DNA of 64,000 nt from Silene noctiflora (taxonomy: Eukaryota; Streptophyta; Magnoliopsida; Caryophyllales; Caryophyllaceae). The position numbers and the translations under genes were made by a program. Under the pieces are notes generated by a model. It worked only from the letters and a program-made list of their open reading frames with translations, searched no databases and had not been told where the DNA came from. The stretch is taken from positions 72,926 through 136,925 of the forward strand of contig VHZZ01001088.1 of the NCBI GenBank assembly GCA_009801015.1, in the 5' to 3' direction. Positions 38,801-51,083 of this stretch are shown here, in pieces (position 1 is the stretch's first letter; the number at the start of each line of letters is the position of its first letter).

Positions 38801-40940
38801 CTGTTTTTCAACCATATATCTGAGATCGATTCAGTAGTTATCCTGTTCGATTTCAGCCCCGAATAAAAAGTGTTAACCATTTTTTACGAGTATCCGATTT
38901 TTGCTCGAGACGGGTTTATCGCACACCGGCGGACTCAAATGTCCTCTATTGCGCCTCAGATTTTTTCGTGGCCGCTTTATCTACCCGAGTAATCTTCCGT
39001 ATGAACTACGGACATTTTTAATACGGGACCCTGTAATCCCGAAAACCGTGTATTATAAACTTTAATTTGAGCTGTTCGGGAGGATATACCGGTCATGTTT
39101 TTTTTCCAAAATTTTATACCACGTGTCCGGCGTCGCAACAAGAATTACCCTATTCGATTTTAGGCTCAAATAACAAATATTAAATCATTTTCAACGAATA
39201 TCTAATTTTTGGCTAAAACGAGTTTATTGCACACAGACTCCCTTAAATGTCCTCTGTTGTGCCTCGGAAATTTTGAGGCGGTTTTATCTGACTCGATAAA
39301 CCTTCTGTGTGATTTACGGAAAGTTATGTTCCGGGACTCCGGAATGCCGAAAACCGTGTATTATTCATTTCTATTTGAGCCATTCAGAGGTCCGTACCTG
39401 ATCGTGTTTCTTTTTTTTCCGGTTTCTACCACGTGCCCGGAGTCGCTTCAAGAGATACGATATTCGGTATCAGCTATAGATAAGAAGTATTAAACCAATT
39501 TTAATATGTATCCAATTTTCGCCCGAGACGGGTTTTTCGCACACCGGCAGACTCAAATGTCCCCTATTGCACCTCAGATTTTTTGAGGCCGCTTTATCTT
39601 ACTCGAGATACATTTTGTGTGATTTACGAAAAGTTTTATTCCGGGACCCGGTAATCCCGAAAACCGTGTATTATTCACTTCAATTTGAGTCGTTTATGAG
39701 GCCGTACCGGGTCATGTTTATTTTTATCCCTGTTTTTCAACCATATATCTGAGGTCGATTCAGTAGTTACCCTGTTCGATTTCAGTCCCGAATAAAAAGT
39801 TTTAACCCATTTTTTACGAGTATCCGATTTTCGCCCAAGACGGTTTTATCGCACGCCGGCAGACTCAAAATGTCCTCTATTGCATCTCAGATTTTTTGCG
39901 GCCTCTTTATCTGACCCGAGTAATCTTCCGTATGAATTACGGACATTTTTAATACGGGACCATGTAATCTCGAAAACCGTGTATTATAAACCTTAATTTG
40001 AGCTATTCGGGAGGATATACCGGTCATGTTTTTTTTTTTCCGAAATTTTATTCCACGTGTCTCGCTTCAAGAATCACTCTATTCAATTTTTGACTCAAAT
40101 AACAAGTATTAAATCATTTTTAACGAGTATACGGTTTTCGGCTAAAGTGGGTTTATCGCACACCGGCCTTCTTATATGTCCGTTGTGCACCCCATAAATT
40201 TTGAGGCCGCTTTATCTTATTCGAGAAACCTTCATTGTGATTTACGGAAGGTTTTGTTCCGAGAGCCTCGAATCCCGAAAACTGTGTATTTTTTAGTTCA
40301 ATTTGAGCCGATCGAGAGGTCGTACCATGTCATGTTTTTTCTCCTGGTTTATACTATGTGTCTGGGGTCACTTTAGGAGATACCATATTCGGTATCAGCC
40401 CCAAAAAAACAAGTAATAAACCAATTTTAATAAATATCTGATTTTTGTCCGATACGGGTTTATCTCATATTGGAAGACTCAAATGTCCTCTACTGCTCCT
40501 TAATAATTATGAAACCGCTTTATCTTACCAGAGAAATCTTCTGCGTGATTTACGGAAGTTTTTGTTCCGAGGCCCTGAAATTCCGAAAACCGTGTATTAT
40601 ACTTATGGGTCGTTTGGTAGGTCGAACCGGGTCAGATTTGTTTTTCTCCTGCTTTTTCAACCATATATATGAGGTCACTTTAGTACTTACCTTGTTCAAT
40701 TTTATCCCCAACTAACAATTGTTAACCCTTTTTTGACGAGTATCCAATTTTCGTTAAAGACTAGTTAATCGCTTTCCGACATCCTTGAATGTCCTCCATT
40801 GCATCTCAAATTTCATGTGAACGTTTTTTATCAGGCCTGAGGGATCCTCCTTATGATTGAAGGACATTTTTAAAACGCGACCCTATAATCTCAAAAATAG
40901 TGTATAACTTAAATTTGAGCGGTTCGGGAGGATATAGCAT

Positions 40941-40985
40941 NNNNNNNNNNNNNNNNNNNNNNNNNNNNNNNNNNNNNNNNNNNNN
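40941..40985. other. Assembly gap (45 N) inside the satellite
   Basis: Short undetermined run in a type A monomer. The monomer phase continues across it, so little sequence is probably missing. Confidence 0.95.
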
Positions 40986-41671
40986 AAATTTTAGTCCATG
41001 TGTCTAGCGTCGCTTCAAGAGTTACCATATTCAATATTAGCCTCAAGTAACAAGTATTAAACCATTTTTAACGAATATGCGATTTTCGCCTAAGATGGGT
41101 TTATCGCACACTCGCCGCCTTAAATGTCCTCTGTTGCGCCTCAGAAATTTTGAGTCCGCTTTATTTGACTCTAGAACCCTTTTGTGTGATTTACGGAAAG
41201 TTTTGTTCGGGGATCCTGGAATCTCGAAAACCGTGTATTATTCACTTAAATATAATTCCTTCTTGAAACCGTATTGGATCATGTTTATTTTTCTCCCGGG
41301 TTTTACCAAGTGTCTTAGGTAGTTTTAGAAGATAGCATATTCAGTATGAGCCCCAACTAACAAGTATTAAACCAATTTTAATAAGTATTCGATTTTCGCC
41401 AAAGACGGATTTATCGCACACCGGCAGAGTCAAATGTCCTTTATTACTCCTCAAAAATTTTGGTACTGCTTTATCTTACTCGAGTAACCTTCCGCGTGAT
41501 TTTCGGGAATTTTCATTCCCGTGTCCTGAAATCACAAAAACCTTGTATTATATACTTAAATTTAAGCCGTGCGGTAGGCCGTACCGGTCGTGTTTGTTAT
41601 TCTCCCTGTTTTTCAACCATATATTTGAGATCGCTTCAGTAATTTCCCTGTTCGATTTCAACCCCAAATAA

Positions 41672-42128
41672 CGATATATTAGAGAGAAGATGAATGAAGA
41701 AGAAATAAAGGATGATGAATGAAGAAATGAAGAAGAAGCAGGAGAAATTGAAAAGATGCCCGCTTATGTCATTGCTCATGAGGAAACGGAGTGGTGACGC
41801 ACTGACAACATGTGTGTGGGCTGGTGGCGAGGAGGTAGGCGACAGTGTTGTTGTCGGTTAGAGGGGAAGTTTGCGGTTGGTGTTGTTGTGGATGGTGGGT
41901 GTAGTCGGTGGTGGCCGGTGGTGAAGTTGGAGAGAGTTTTGGGGAAATAAAGTGAAGGGAGATGAACAGTTAATTAGGGTTTTACACAAGGGAAACCGGT
42001 TGTCTAAGTAACCTTTCCATTGATTTATTACAAGTTAAATGACGTCAAATATGAGATTATTCTCAGTTAAACACGAGGATAGATTAATATGAAAAGAAGG
42101 GGCATATGATGGATTATTCCCATGAAAT
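41672..42128. other. Non-satellite insertion within the array
   Basis: The satellite stops in a type C monomer at about 41671 and resumes inside a type A monomer at about 42129. In between lie 457 bp of unrelated sequence: a GAAGAAGA purine-rich start, then a GGTGG-rich stretch (41800-41935) that reads as CCACCACCGGCCACC-type sequence on the minus strand. About 280 bp of satellite is missing at the junction. It may be a captured gene fragment. No terminal repeats are visible. Confidence 0.7.
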
Positions 42129-45100
42129 AACTTTTTTTTTTCTAGAATTTTATACCACGTGTTCGGCGGTTCTTCAAGAATTACCCTATTCTATTGTAGC
42201 CTCAACTAATAAGCATTAAACCATTTTTAACGAGTATCCGATTTTTTGCTAAAGCTGGTTCATCGCACATCGGCCGCCTTAAATATCCTCTGTTGTGCAT
42301 CAGAAATTTTGAGGCCGTTTTTCTTGACTCGAGAAACCTTCTGTGTGATTTATCTAAAGTTTTGTTACGGGCCCCTGAAATCCCAAAAACCATGTATTAA
42401 TTTGAGACTTTTGTAATTAAGGTCGTACAGGGTTATGTTTCTTTTTCTTCCGCTTTTCGACCACGTTTCTGGAGTCATTTCTGGAGATACCATATTCAGT
42501 ATCAGCCTCAAAGAACAAGTATTAAACAAATTTAATAAGTATCCGATTTTCGTTCGAGACGGGTTTATCGCACACCGACAAACTCAAATGTTCTCTGTTG
42601 CTCCTCAAAAGTTTTGAGGCCGTTTTATTTTACCCGAAAACCTTCCGCGTGATTTATGTGAATTATTGTTCCGGTGCCCTGAAATCTAGAAAACCGTGTA
42701 TTATATACTTAAATTTGAGCTGTTCGGTAAGCCATACCGGGTTATGTTTATTTTTCTCGCGGTTTTTTAACCATATATATGAGGTTGCTTCATTAGTTAC
42801 CTTGTTCGATTTCAGCCCCAAATAACAATTATTAACCCATTTTTTACTAGTATCCGATTCTTGCCCGAGATATGTTAATCGCACACCAGCTCCTTCAAAT
42901 ATCCTCTATTGCATCTCAAGTTTTGTGTGACCACTTTATCTGACCTAAGGATTCTTCTGTATAATTTATGGTCATTTTTAATACGGGACCCTGTAATCCC
43001 GAAAACCGTGTATTGTAAACTTTATTTTGAGATTTCGGGAGAATATACCAGGTCATTTGTTTTTCCAGAATTTTATGCCACGTGTCCGGCGTCGCTTCAA
43101 GATTTATCCTATTAGATTTTAGCCTTTAATAACAAGTATGAAACCATTTTTAACGAGTACTCGAGTTTTGGCAAAAGCGAGTTTATCGCACACCGGCCAC
43201 CCTAAATGTCATCTATTGCGCCTCATAAATTTTGAGGTTGCTTTATCTGACTCGAAAAACCTTATGTGTGATGATTTAAGGAAAGTTTTGATCCGGGACC
43301 CCAGAATACCGAAAAACCATTTATTATTAACTTTTATTTGAGTCGTTCGAGAGACTGTACCGGGTCATGTTTCTTTTTCTCCCGGTTTTTCTACCACGTG
43401 TCTGGGATCGCTTCAAAAGATTCGATATTCGGTATTAGTCTAAAATAACAAGTATTAAAGCAATTTTAATAAGTATCCGATTTTCCCCCGATACAGGTTT
43501 ATCGCACACCGGCAGACTCAAATGTCCTCTGTTTCACCTCAAATATTTAGAGACCGCTTTATGTTACCCGAGAACCCTTCCGCGTGATTAACGAGATTTT
43601 TTTTGTTCCGGTGCCCTGAAATCTCGAAAACCCTCTATTATATACTTAAATTTGAGCCGTTCGGTAAGCCGTAACGGGCCATTTTTGTTTTTATCCCGGT
43701 TTTTCAACCATATATCCGAGGTCGCTTGAGTAGTTACCTTGTTCGATTTCATCCTCAAATAACAGTTGTTAGCCCATTTTTTTTACTAGTATCCGATTTT
43801 TGTCCAATACTGGTTAATCGCATACATGCACTCTCAAATGTCCTCTGTTGCACCTCAAATTTTGTTTGACCGCTTTATCTGACCTAAGGAATCCTCAGTA
43901 TGATTTACGGACATTTTTAATACGTGACCCTGTAATTTCGAAAACTGTGTATTACTTAAGTTGAGCTTTACGGGAGGATATACCACGTCATGTTTCTTTC
44001 CTTTTCCAGCGTGTCCGGCGGCGTTTGAAGACTTACCCTTTTCGATTTTAGCCTCAAATAACAAGTTATTAAATAATTTATGACGAGTGCCCGAATTTCG
44101 GCTAAAACGGATTTATTGCACACCGACCACCTTAAAGGTCCTCTGTTGTGCCTCAGAAATTTTGTGGTGGCTTTATCCGACTCGATAAACCTTCTGTGTG
44201 ATTTACGAGAAGTTTTGTTCTGGGACCCCGGAATCCCGAAAACCGTGTATACTTTAATTAGAGCTGTTCGGGAGGCCGTACCGGGTTATGTTTCTTTTTC
44301 TCCAGGTTTTTCTACCACGTGTCTGGGGTCATTTCAAGAGATACGATATTCGGTATAAGTCCCAAATAACAAGTATTAAACCAATTTTAATAAGTATCCG
44401 ATTTTCACAGAGACGGGTTTATCGCACACCAACAGACTCAAATGTCCTCTGTTGCTCCTAAAAAGTTTAGAGACTGTTTTATGTTAATCGAGAAACCTTC
44501 CGCGTCATTAACAGAAATTTTTGTTCCGGTGCCCTGAAATCCCCAAAATCGTGTATTATATACTTATATTTGAGCCGTTTGGTAGGCCGTACCGGGTCAT
44601 GTTTGTTTTCTCCCTGTTTTTCAACCATATATCGGAGGTCGCTTTCAGTAGTTACCCTGTTCGATTTCAGCCCAAATAACAATTGTTAACCCATTTTTTA
44701 CGAGTATTCGATTTTCGCCAGAGACTGGTTAATCGCATATCGGCACCCTCAAATGTAATTTGTTGCACCTCAAATTTTGTGGCCGCTTTATCTGACCCGA
44801 GGAATCTTCTGTATGATTTACGGACATTTTTAATACGGGACCCTATAATCCCGAAAACCGTGTATTGTAAACTTTTTGAGCGATTTGGGAGGATATACCA
44901 AGTCATGTTTTTTTTCTTCAGAATTTGATACCACGTGTGCGATGTCGTTTTAAGAGTCACCCTATTCGATTTTAGCCTCAAATAATAAGTATTAAACCAT
45001 CTTTAACGAGTATCTGATTTTCGGCAAAAACGGGTTTATCGCATATCGGGCGCCTTAAATATCCTCTGTCGCGACTTAGAAATTTTGAGGCCGTTTCAAC

Positions 45101-45785
45101 TTACTCGAAAATCCTTATGTGTGATTTACGAAAAGTTTTGTTCCGGGACCCCGGATCCCGAAAACCGTGTATTATTCACTTTCATTTTAGCCGCTCGGGA
45201 GGCCGTATTTGGCTATGTTTCTTTTTTTCAAGATTTTTCTACCACGTGCATGGGGTCGCTTTAGGAGATACCATATTCGGTATCAGCCCCAAATAACAAG
45301 TATAAACCAATTTTAATAAGTATTCGATTTTCTCCTCAAACGAGTTTATCGCACACGGGCAGACTCAAATGTCCTCTGGCGCTCCTCAAAATTTTTGATA
45401 CCGCTTAATCTTACCCGAGAAACCTTCCGCATGATTTACAATAATTTTTTTCCGGGGCCCTGGTATCCCGACAACCGTGTATTATATACTTAAATTTGAG
45501 GCATTCGGTAGGCTGTACCATATACCTGATGTCGTTTCAGTAGTGACCCTCTTCAATTTCATCTCCAAATAACAACTATTAACCTATTTGTGACGAGTAT
45601 TTGATTTTCTAACGAGGCTCGTTAATCGCATACCGGCATCCTCGAATGTACTTTGTTGCACCTCAAATTTTGTGTGACCGTTTTATCTGACCTGAGGAAT
45701 CGTCCGTATGTATTACGGACATTTTTAATACTGGACCCTGTAATTACGAAAACCGAGTATTAGAAACTTTAATTTGAGCGGTTCC

Positions 45786-46566
45786 CAATGAATGAAATGA
45801 GTAAATGTGAATCCCCCCTCTTTTCTTGCATTTGGCAGTGACACTTAGAATTTCACTGCCACTCTGTTACTCTGTAAGTAATTATTCGATATTTAAACTT
45901 TTAGGTTTAGGCAATGTTTAGGTAACTTCAGTCTACTCCAAGTTTTTCTTCTTAGTGACAGCCTTCTGTAACTTAGACCAACGTGTAACAATTAACAACA
46001 AATAGACTACCAATTAACTGCATGCCTTTCCCATTATTTATTATTATTATTATTATTGTTTTATGATCAATGACCTTGTAAAATGTGAATTATTATTTGT
46101 TTAATATTGGGAGAGGTTTCTGGAGCTATTGTGAAATCATTTGACAAAGCTCCATTAAATTTGGTGGACTCATGGGTCATGTGTTCTATCCTTATTTATC
46201 GGGAATAAAACAAACTCTTTGACCAGCCAAAGACCTAACCTCTTTGTGAGAGCACATACATCCGAGGGGGTTATACACTGTTGTCGATGTCGGTTTACAC
46301 CCAAAAAAAATCCATGCTTGAGAAAGAGCATAATAAGCTCGGATAATATCGTTAAAGCCGATGTCAAGCTTAACCGAGATCAAGAGCTCAAAATTAAAGT
46401 TGTGAAGAATAGCAAATAGGACAAGAATGAGAAAGAAATATATATACATAAACTGCCTAAAAGAGAAAAAAAGAGATGATGAAAGATCAAATCGAGGGGA
46501 AGGGAAAAATAGGGAGCTAAAAGAGCTATACATCAAACATGTGATGCTATGAACATAAACCTATTA
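45786..46566. other. Intergenic, no gene recognised
   Basis: Unique-looking sequence right of the satellite, with a (TTA)n run near 46036-46060. Open frames here have no recognisable domain. Confidence 0.45.
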
Positions 46567-46774
46567 CTTCCTCCGTCCCGGTCATTTGTTGTCCTTTTCT
46601 ATTTTGAGGTGTCTCGATCATTTGTTGTCCTTTCTATTTTAGGATTGCATTTGATGAGTAATTTGATCTTTCACCTTCAATTTAGTCCACTTGTCATGTT
46701 ATAATTGGCTCCCTCCTATTTCCTTGGTCTTTGTGGCGAAACCAAAGGTCAACAAATGATCGGGACGGAGGGAG
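46567..46774. mobile_element. Stowaway-type MITE
   Basis: 208 bp between TA dinucleotides. Left CTTCCTCCGTCCCGGTCATT, right GATCGGGACGGAGGGAG. Inner sequence is the reverse of the element at 1831-2038 (GTGTCTCGATCATTTG and GGTCTTTGTGGC blocks). Confidence 0.85.
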
Positions 46775-46922
46775 TAGAAGCCATATTATTGGTTGGATGT
46801 CCACGGAATCGCTTCCTTGTTTCCACAAAATGTTGTTATATACCAAGTACTTTGCTTTAGCCATTTCTCCACGCTTTCGCTCTCTATTTGGTCTCGACAT
46901 TTTTGCGAGTTTATGGAAATAA

Positions 46923-48056
46923 CTAGTTTTACCACGTGCAAAATTGCACGGATTTGGTTATTAAACTTGTTATTAAAAAAGTCTAACAAAGTTACAAAAT
47001 ATTAAAATCTGACTTCGACAAAATCAAATTTTAAAGTACTAATCAGTATCATACATAAATGAAAAGTAATCGAGTATATACATAATTTAACGACAGTAAA
47101 AATATTGGGAAATATTTATTATCCCATTCCAAAATCATTATAAACAACATTAATGTTTGCTTTTTATACAGTTGGAATATTAAATAAATAATTCACCGCA
47201 ATTCTTAAATCTAACAAAAAACTTCCAGAAAACATGAAAAAAACTTTAATTTGATCATAATTTTTTGCTTGGTAAGAAACAATTTCTAATTGGAATTGAA
47301 CACCAAATATCTGTGATGTTACCCATTGAAATTAACTTTTAGCCAAACTAATTTTGATGAGTTTGGAAAATTGGAAAAATGAGAAATAAAGACGGTAGTG
47401 GGAAGTTTCTATGGCCAGACAAACAATGCGAGTTTCACGTTTGTTGAATTTTTGGAAGAAAAAAAATGTATATGATGACGCGGGTGAAGGAAATTGCTTT
47501 AAATGTTTTTGGTTTAATAAAGATAAGATAAGATTTGTTATGTTATTATAAACTATTTCAGTCGAATTTATATTTTCTTAAGATTATTGCAAATATATGC
47601 ATGATTGAATATATTTATGATTTAATTTTTTTTTTTAAAAAGAACTTTGTATATTTTGTTTTTTAATTTATTTGTTCATCTACAACTAATTTATAATTGC
47701 ATTTTGTATTTAGTATTTATATTTTTAGTAAATTGGTATAATATTATAATTTTTGTAAAATCATACGATTTTTGTAACAACATTGATTTGTTATCAGTCG
47801 GTGTATTTTTTTCTACGTTATTGTTATTATAATTTATTACTGTAGTAAAATTTGTAATAAAAATTTGAATTGTACAAATTATAAACGTACTCATTTATGT
47901 ACAAAACATAAATTTAGACGAAATTTTATTAATTAATTCTTTAATCTTTGTTGTGAGTCCCGCATTTAATGTTTAAAAAAAAAAAAAAAAACTTGGATGT
48001 GGTGACGTGGCTGCACAGATTTGCACGAAATGTTTCTGTATTTATATAGATAAGAT
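46923..48056 (-). mobile_element. Helitron-like element, right boundary uncertain
   Basis: The minus-strand 3' end at 46923 shows a hairpin CCGTGCAATTTTGCACG, then TGGTAAAACTAG, followed by T. The repeated motif ATAAGATAAGAT or GATAAGATAAT at about 47518 and 48046 may mark 5' ends of two nested copies. Very AT-rich, no ORF of note. Confidence 0.4.
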
Positions 48057-48190
48057 AATGCCAATTTTATCTATCTATTCAGAGATCAGAGGTTGGATAT
48101 AATTTAGACGATAAAGATCAATCAACATACCATTGCATGTATCCTACTTTTAAGTTATTTCTTTATTAATAGAAAACTCGGTATTTAATA

Positions 48191-48385
48191 TCGTCATTTG
48201 TTGTCTTTTGGTTTTGGCACAAAGACCAAAGAAATAGGAGGGAGCCAATTATAAGTTGACAAGTGGACTAAATTAAAGGTAAAAGATCAAATTACTCATC
48301 AAATGCAATCCTAAAATAGAAAGGATAACAATTGACTGAGACACCAAAAATAAAAAAGGACAACAAATGACCGGGACGGAAGGAG
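48191..48385. mobile_element. Stowaway-type MITE with worn left end
   Basis: Same family and orientation as 1831-2038 (TTTTGGTTTTGGCACAAAG block). The right end TGACCGGGACGGAAGGAG is intact. The left end has lost the CTCCCTCCGTCCC part. Confidence 0.8.
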
Positions 48386-50687
48386 TACGAAGTAGAGAGA
48401 TTGGACATGAAAGAAGGATATGTCTTATCTTGTATGTATTCATCTTTATTTCTTTCTGGATTTCCAGTTTGATGTGATTCTGAACTTGTTACCATTTTGT
48501 AACGGATAGCGTCCGTCTTCAATGAGAATTTGTAATAATACCAAATTGAGTTTTATATGAATCGTTTGATTAATTAATTAATTACAGATTTACTCACTTG
48601 CGTCACTAATTAATTACACATCATTCGTTTATTCCGACACGGTCATGCTTTGTGAGATCGTATTAATGTTTGTGACCGTTCTCTTTGTCCGTTTTTGTAG
48701 TAGTGTGTCCATAAATATATCGCAACCACTAATACACCACTATAAAATCATTATTTCCCTTCCTCTTTAGACATCAAAACACTCGATCATGGAATCGTCT
48801 CAGAACAAATTCGTTGAGAGATCATGGAAAATGGAGAGGAACTTTATCCGTCAAACTTAGTGTCGGCAGTGAATGTCAAGACACTCGAACACGGAGTTCT
48901 CTTCCTTTCCTTATTCTCATTTGTAGTTAAGATTTGCAACACGTACACAACGGTTTTAAAGAATGGTCTTATAATTCCCGCATCAACCAAATGAAACATT
49001 AATTGGCAGGGCAAACAATGCAAGGAACAGCGTAAGGCATGCAAGGCAATGAAGAATGTCTAAAAACACATCCAATCAAAGAGATTTATAGATATAAACC
49101 GTACAAAATAAAATCAAAAGGCAACATCAAACAAGACTGACGATGAATTACTTGACAATTGGCCATCCCATCATGCATCATTTAATAATATATTAATTTA
49201 TAAAACTGTATGTAATTCAAGCCAAACTGGATGTTTTTTTTTAACTCATTTACTTACTTTTTGGTCTTTATTTATTACACACTTAAAAACTTTTTTATAT
49301 ACGTAGTAGCTTCCTACCTTAGCTTAGCTTTGTAGGGTTTCGAAATTTTCCCTACTAACATTAATTATTCATCCAATTATTCTAACAAAAGCTCTTGCTT
49401 AAAACGGTTACTATCCGTCTTAAGCTTAAGACGGATAGTGACCTCTTACACAAATAAATGCAAGTAGGTGGGAAATGGATAGTGATCGTCTTAAATAAGA
49501 ATTTGTGTTATTTTAATAGCAGATCTTTAATTAGTTTGAGAAGTCACAAATAAAAATTTGTGTTATTCTAAATAGGATTATTCTAATGCTCAAAATGAGT
49601 TTTAAGTTTTAAGTTTTAAGATGAAAAAACTATTACTCTTTTTGTTTCATTTTTATTGTCGAACTTTTCAATTTTTGAAACAAAATTAAGAAATAGAGTA
49701 AAATGATCACCTTATCACTATAGAATTACACAAAAACTTCTGAGAGACGGTCTCTCAATAGCGTTATTGAGAGACCTTTCACATGATAGGTGAGAGACCC
49801 ACTGCTTTTTCTATTTTCCTATTATGTTGCCCACTAAATTAGCGAGAGACGGTCTCTCACGAGACCTACTGATAGAATTAACGATAATAGGGATAATTTA
49901 AACTTTTTAAAGGAGTGGTAGTTATTCGGTAATAAATTAGGGGTAATATTGATAATTTAGTCATTTATTATACAAAATTTCGAAAAAACACAATTAATTT
50001 AGAATAAATTATAGAATAAGAAAAAACAATAAAAGTGAATTGGAGGGAGTATTATTTTAGTTCCAAGCTTCTATCTAGTTTACATATAGACTTATAACTT
50101 TTCTTTATTTCTCATCTTTGTTTTTAGCGCAAAGACGAAGTGGTGGAAATGTCCATTTATGATACTGTCATTGGGTTACAAATAGACAATAATAAACAAA
50201 TTACTCACATAAAAAACTTTCATAATATAAAAATATGAATAAATCAATCAGTTACCTTAAATTGAAATAGGTAAACATATGACCGAGACAGAAGAAGTAT
50301 ACTATCCAATTAAGACCTACAAAACAATCTTCATCCTGTTCTTTCAAATTTAAAGTCACTCCATTTAAGTTAAATTTAGCTCTTATAAGTTCATTTCAGA
50401 AAACTTCAGTTTAGCTCATATAAATTCAGTTCAATTTATACCTACTTTGATTTCATTTCAGTTTATCTTTTCACAAATTTAACTATTACTTCAATTAAGT
50501 TTCATTGAGTTCAGTTTAACTTCGTTCAACCAAACAGAACAAAGACAAAGTTAAATTCAATACATAATAGATAAATAAATTCAGTTAAAATGGTTTAGTA
50601 TGTGTATAAGTTTAGTTTAATTCAGTTTCAAAGATAAACCGAACCTTTATTCCTAACCAAATCATCAGAGCAATGTACACATCTTTA
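48386..50687. other. Intergenic with MITE remnants, no gene recognised
   Basis: Contains a hairpin MITE of the 'aagacggata' group at about 49395-49505 (CCGTCTTAAGCTTAAGACGG arm), a related inverted piece around 49740-49870 (GAGAGACGGTCTCTC arms) and a second fragment near 48497-48535. Open frames have no known domains. Confidence 0.5.
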
Positions 50688-51083
50688 GACCATCCCCAAG
50701 CAGAAGGTCACGTTAACTGGGTCACCAACATTTTAGCCTTTAATCCCACCTTATTTATCTTGACCCACTTTCACTCTTCCAAACAGAAAGTCACGACCTC
50801 GGTCACCAATCCAATCATTTTTCACTTTACAATCATTTTCCACATTCTTTACCCCACCAAAAACTCTCATACTTTTTCAATTATTAATTACTAACAAATG
50901 AGAGGATGACATGTGTTGGGTCACCAACCTCAACTCAAGGTCACCAAGTCTCAACTCAAGGTCACAAATTGACCCTGAGTTATTCAAGGTCACCAAAATC
51001 ATCTTCTTAATCCTAGTTTAATGAGTCATTAGCACGACCCAACAAGGTCACGACCCAGTTGGTGACCGTGCTTGGGGATGGTC
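50688..51083. mobile_element. Tourist-like (PIF/Harbinger) MITE
   Basis: 396 bp flanked by TTA on both sides (50685-50687 and 51084-51086). Terminal inverted repeats begin GACCATCCCCAAGCA and continue over about 40 bp, with GGTCAC and ACTGGGTC blocks in both. The interior repeats the motif GGTCACC many times. The 3-bp TTA target site and GACCATCCCCAA-type ends fit Tourist elements. An 'open frame' at 50673-50894 lies inside it and is not a gene. Confidence 0.8.

Larger units (their letters stand above)
32850..45785. repeat. Tandem satellite array with a three-monomer higher-order repeat
   Basis: Monomers of about 311 bp follow each other for 13 kb, each recognisable by the block GAAAACCGTGTATTAT. 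Three types alternate without exception. Type A (GTATTATAAACTTTAATTTG, then GAGGATATACC). Type B (TATTATTCACTTCTATTTG, then ACCACGTGTCCGGAGTCG). Type C (then CAACCATATATCTGAGG). Type A starts at about 33592, 34458, 35397, 36235, 37167, 38103, 39046, 39978, 40895, 43003, 43938, 44857 and 45751, plus one broken copy near 42130. B and C starts fit between them. The spacing of successive A copies in the centre is 932, 936, 943 and 932 bp. Central copies (36-40 kb) are very alike; edges are diverged. Short open frames inside are not conserved as proteins. Confidence 0.93.

Noticed and set aside
33026-45100. Many plus-strand open frames of 60-150 codons inside the satellite, with recurring peptides such as LRKVLFRD
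   Set aside because: They recur only because the DNA repeats. Frames open and close at different points in different monomers and no start or stop is conserved, so there is no sign of selection for a protein.
32850-45785. CRISPR-like array (regular repeats)
   Set aside because: Monomers are about 311 bp and diverge along their whole length, with no constant short repeat separated by unique spacers, and the genome is a plant's.
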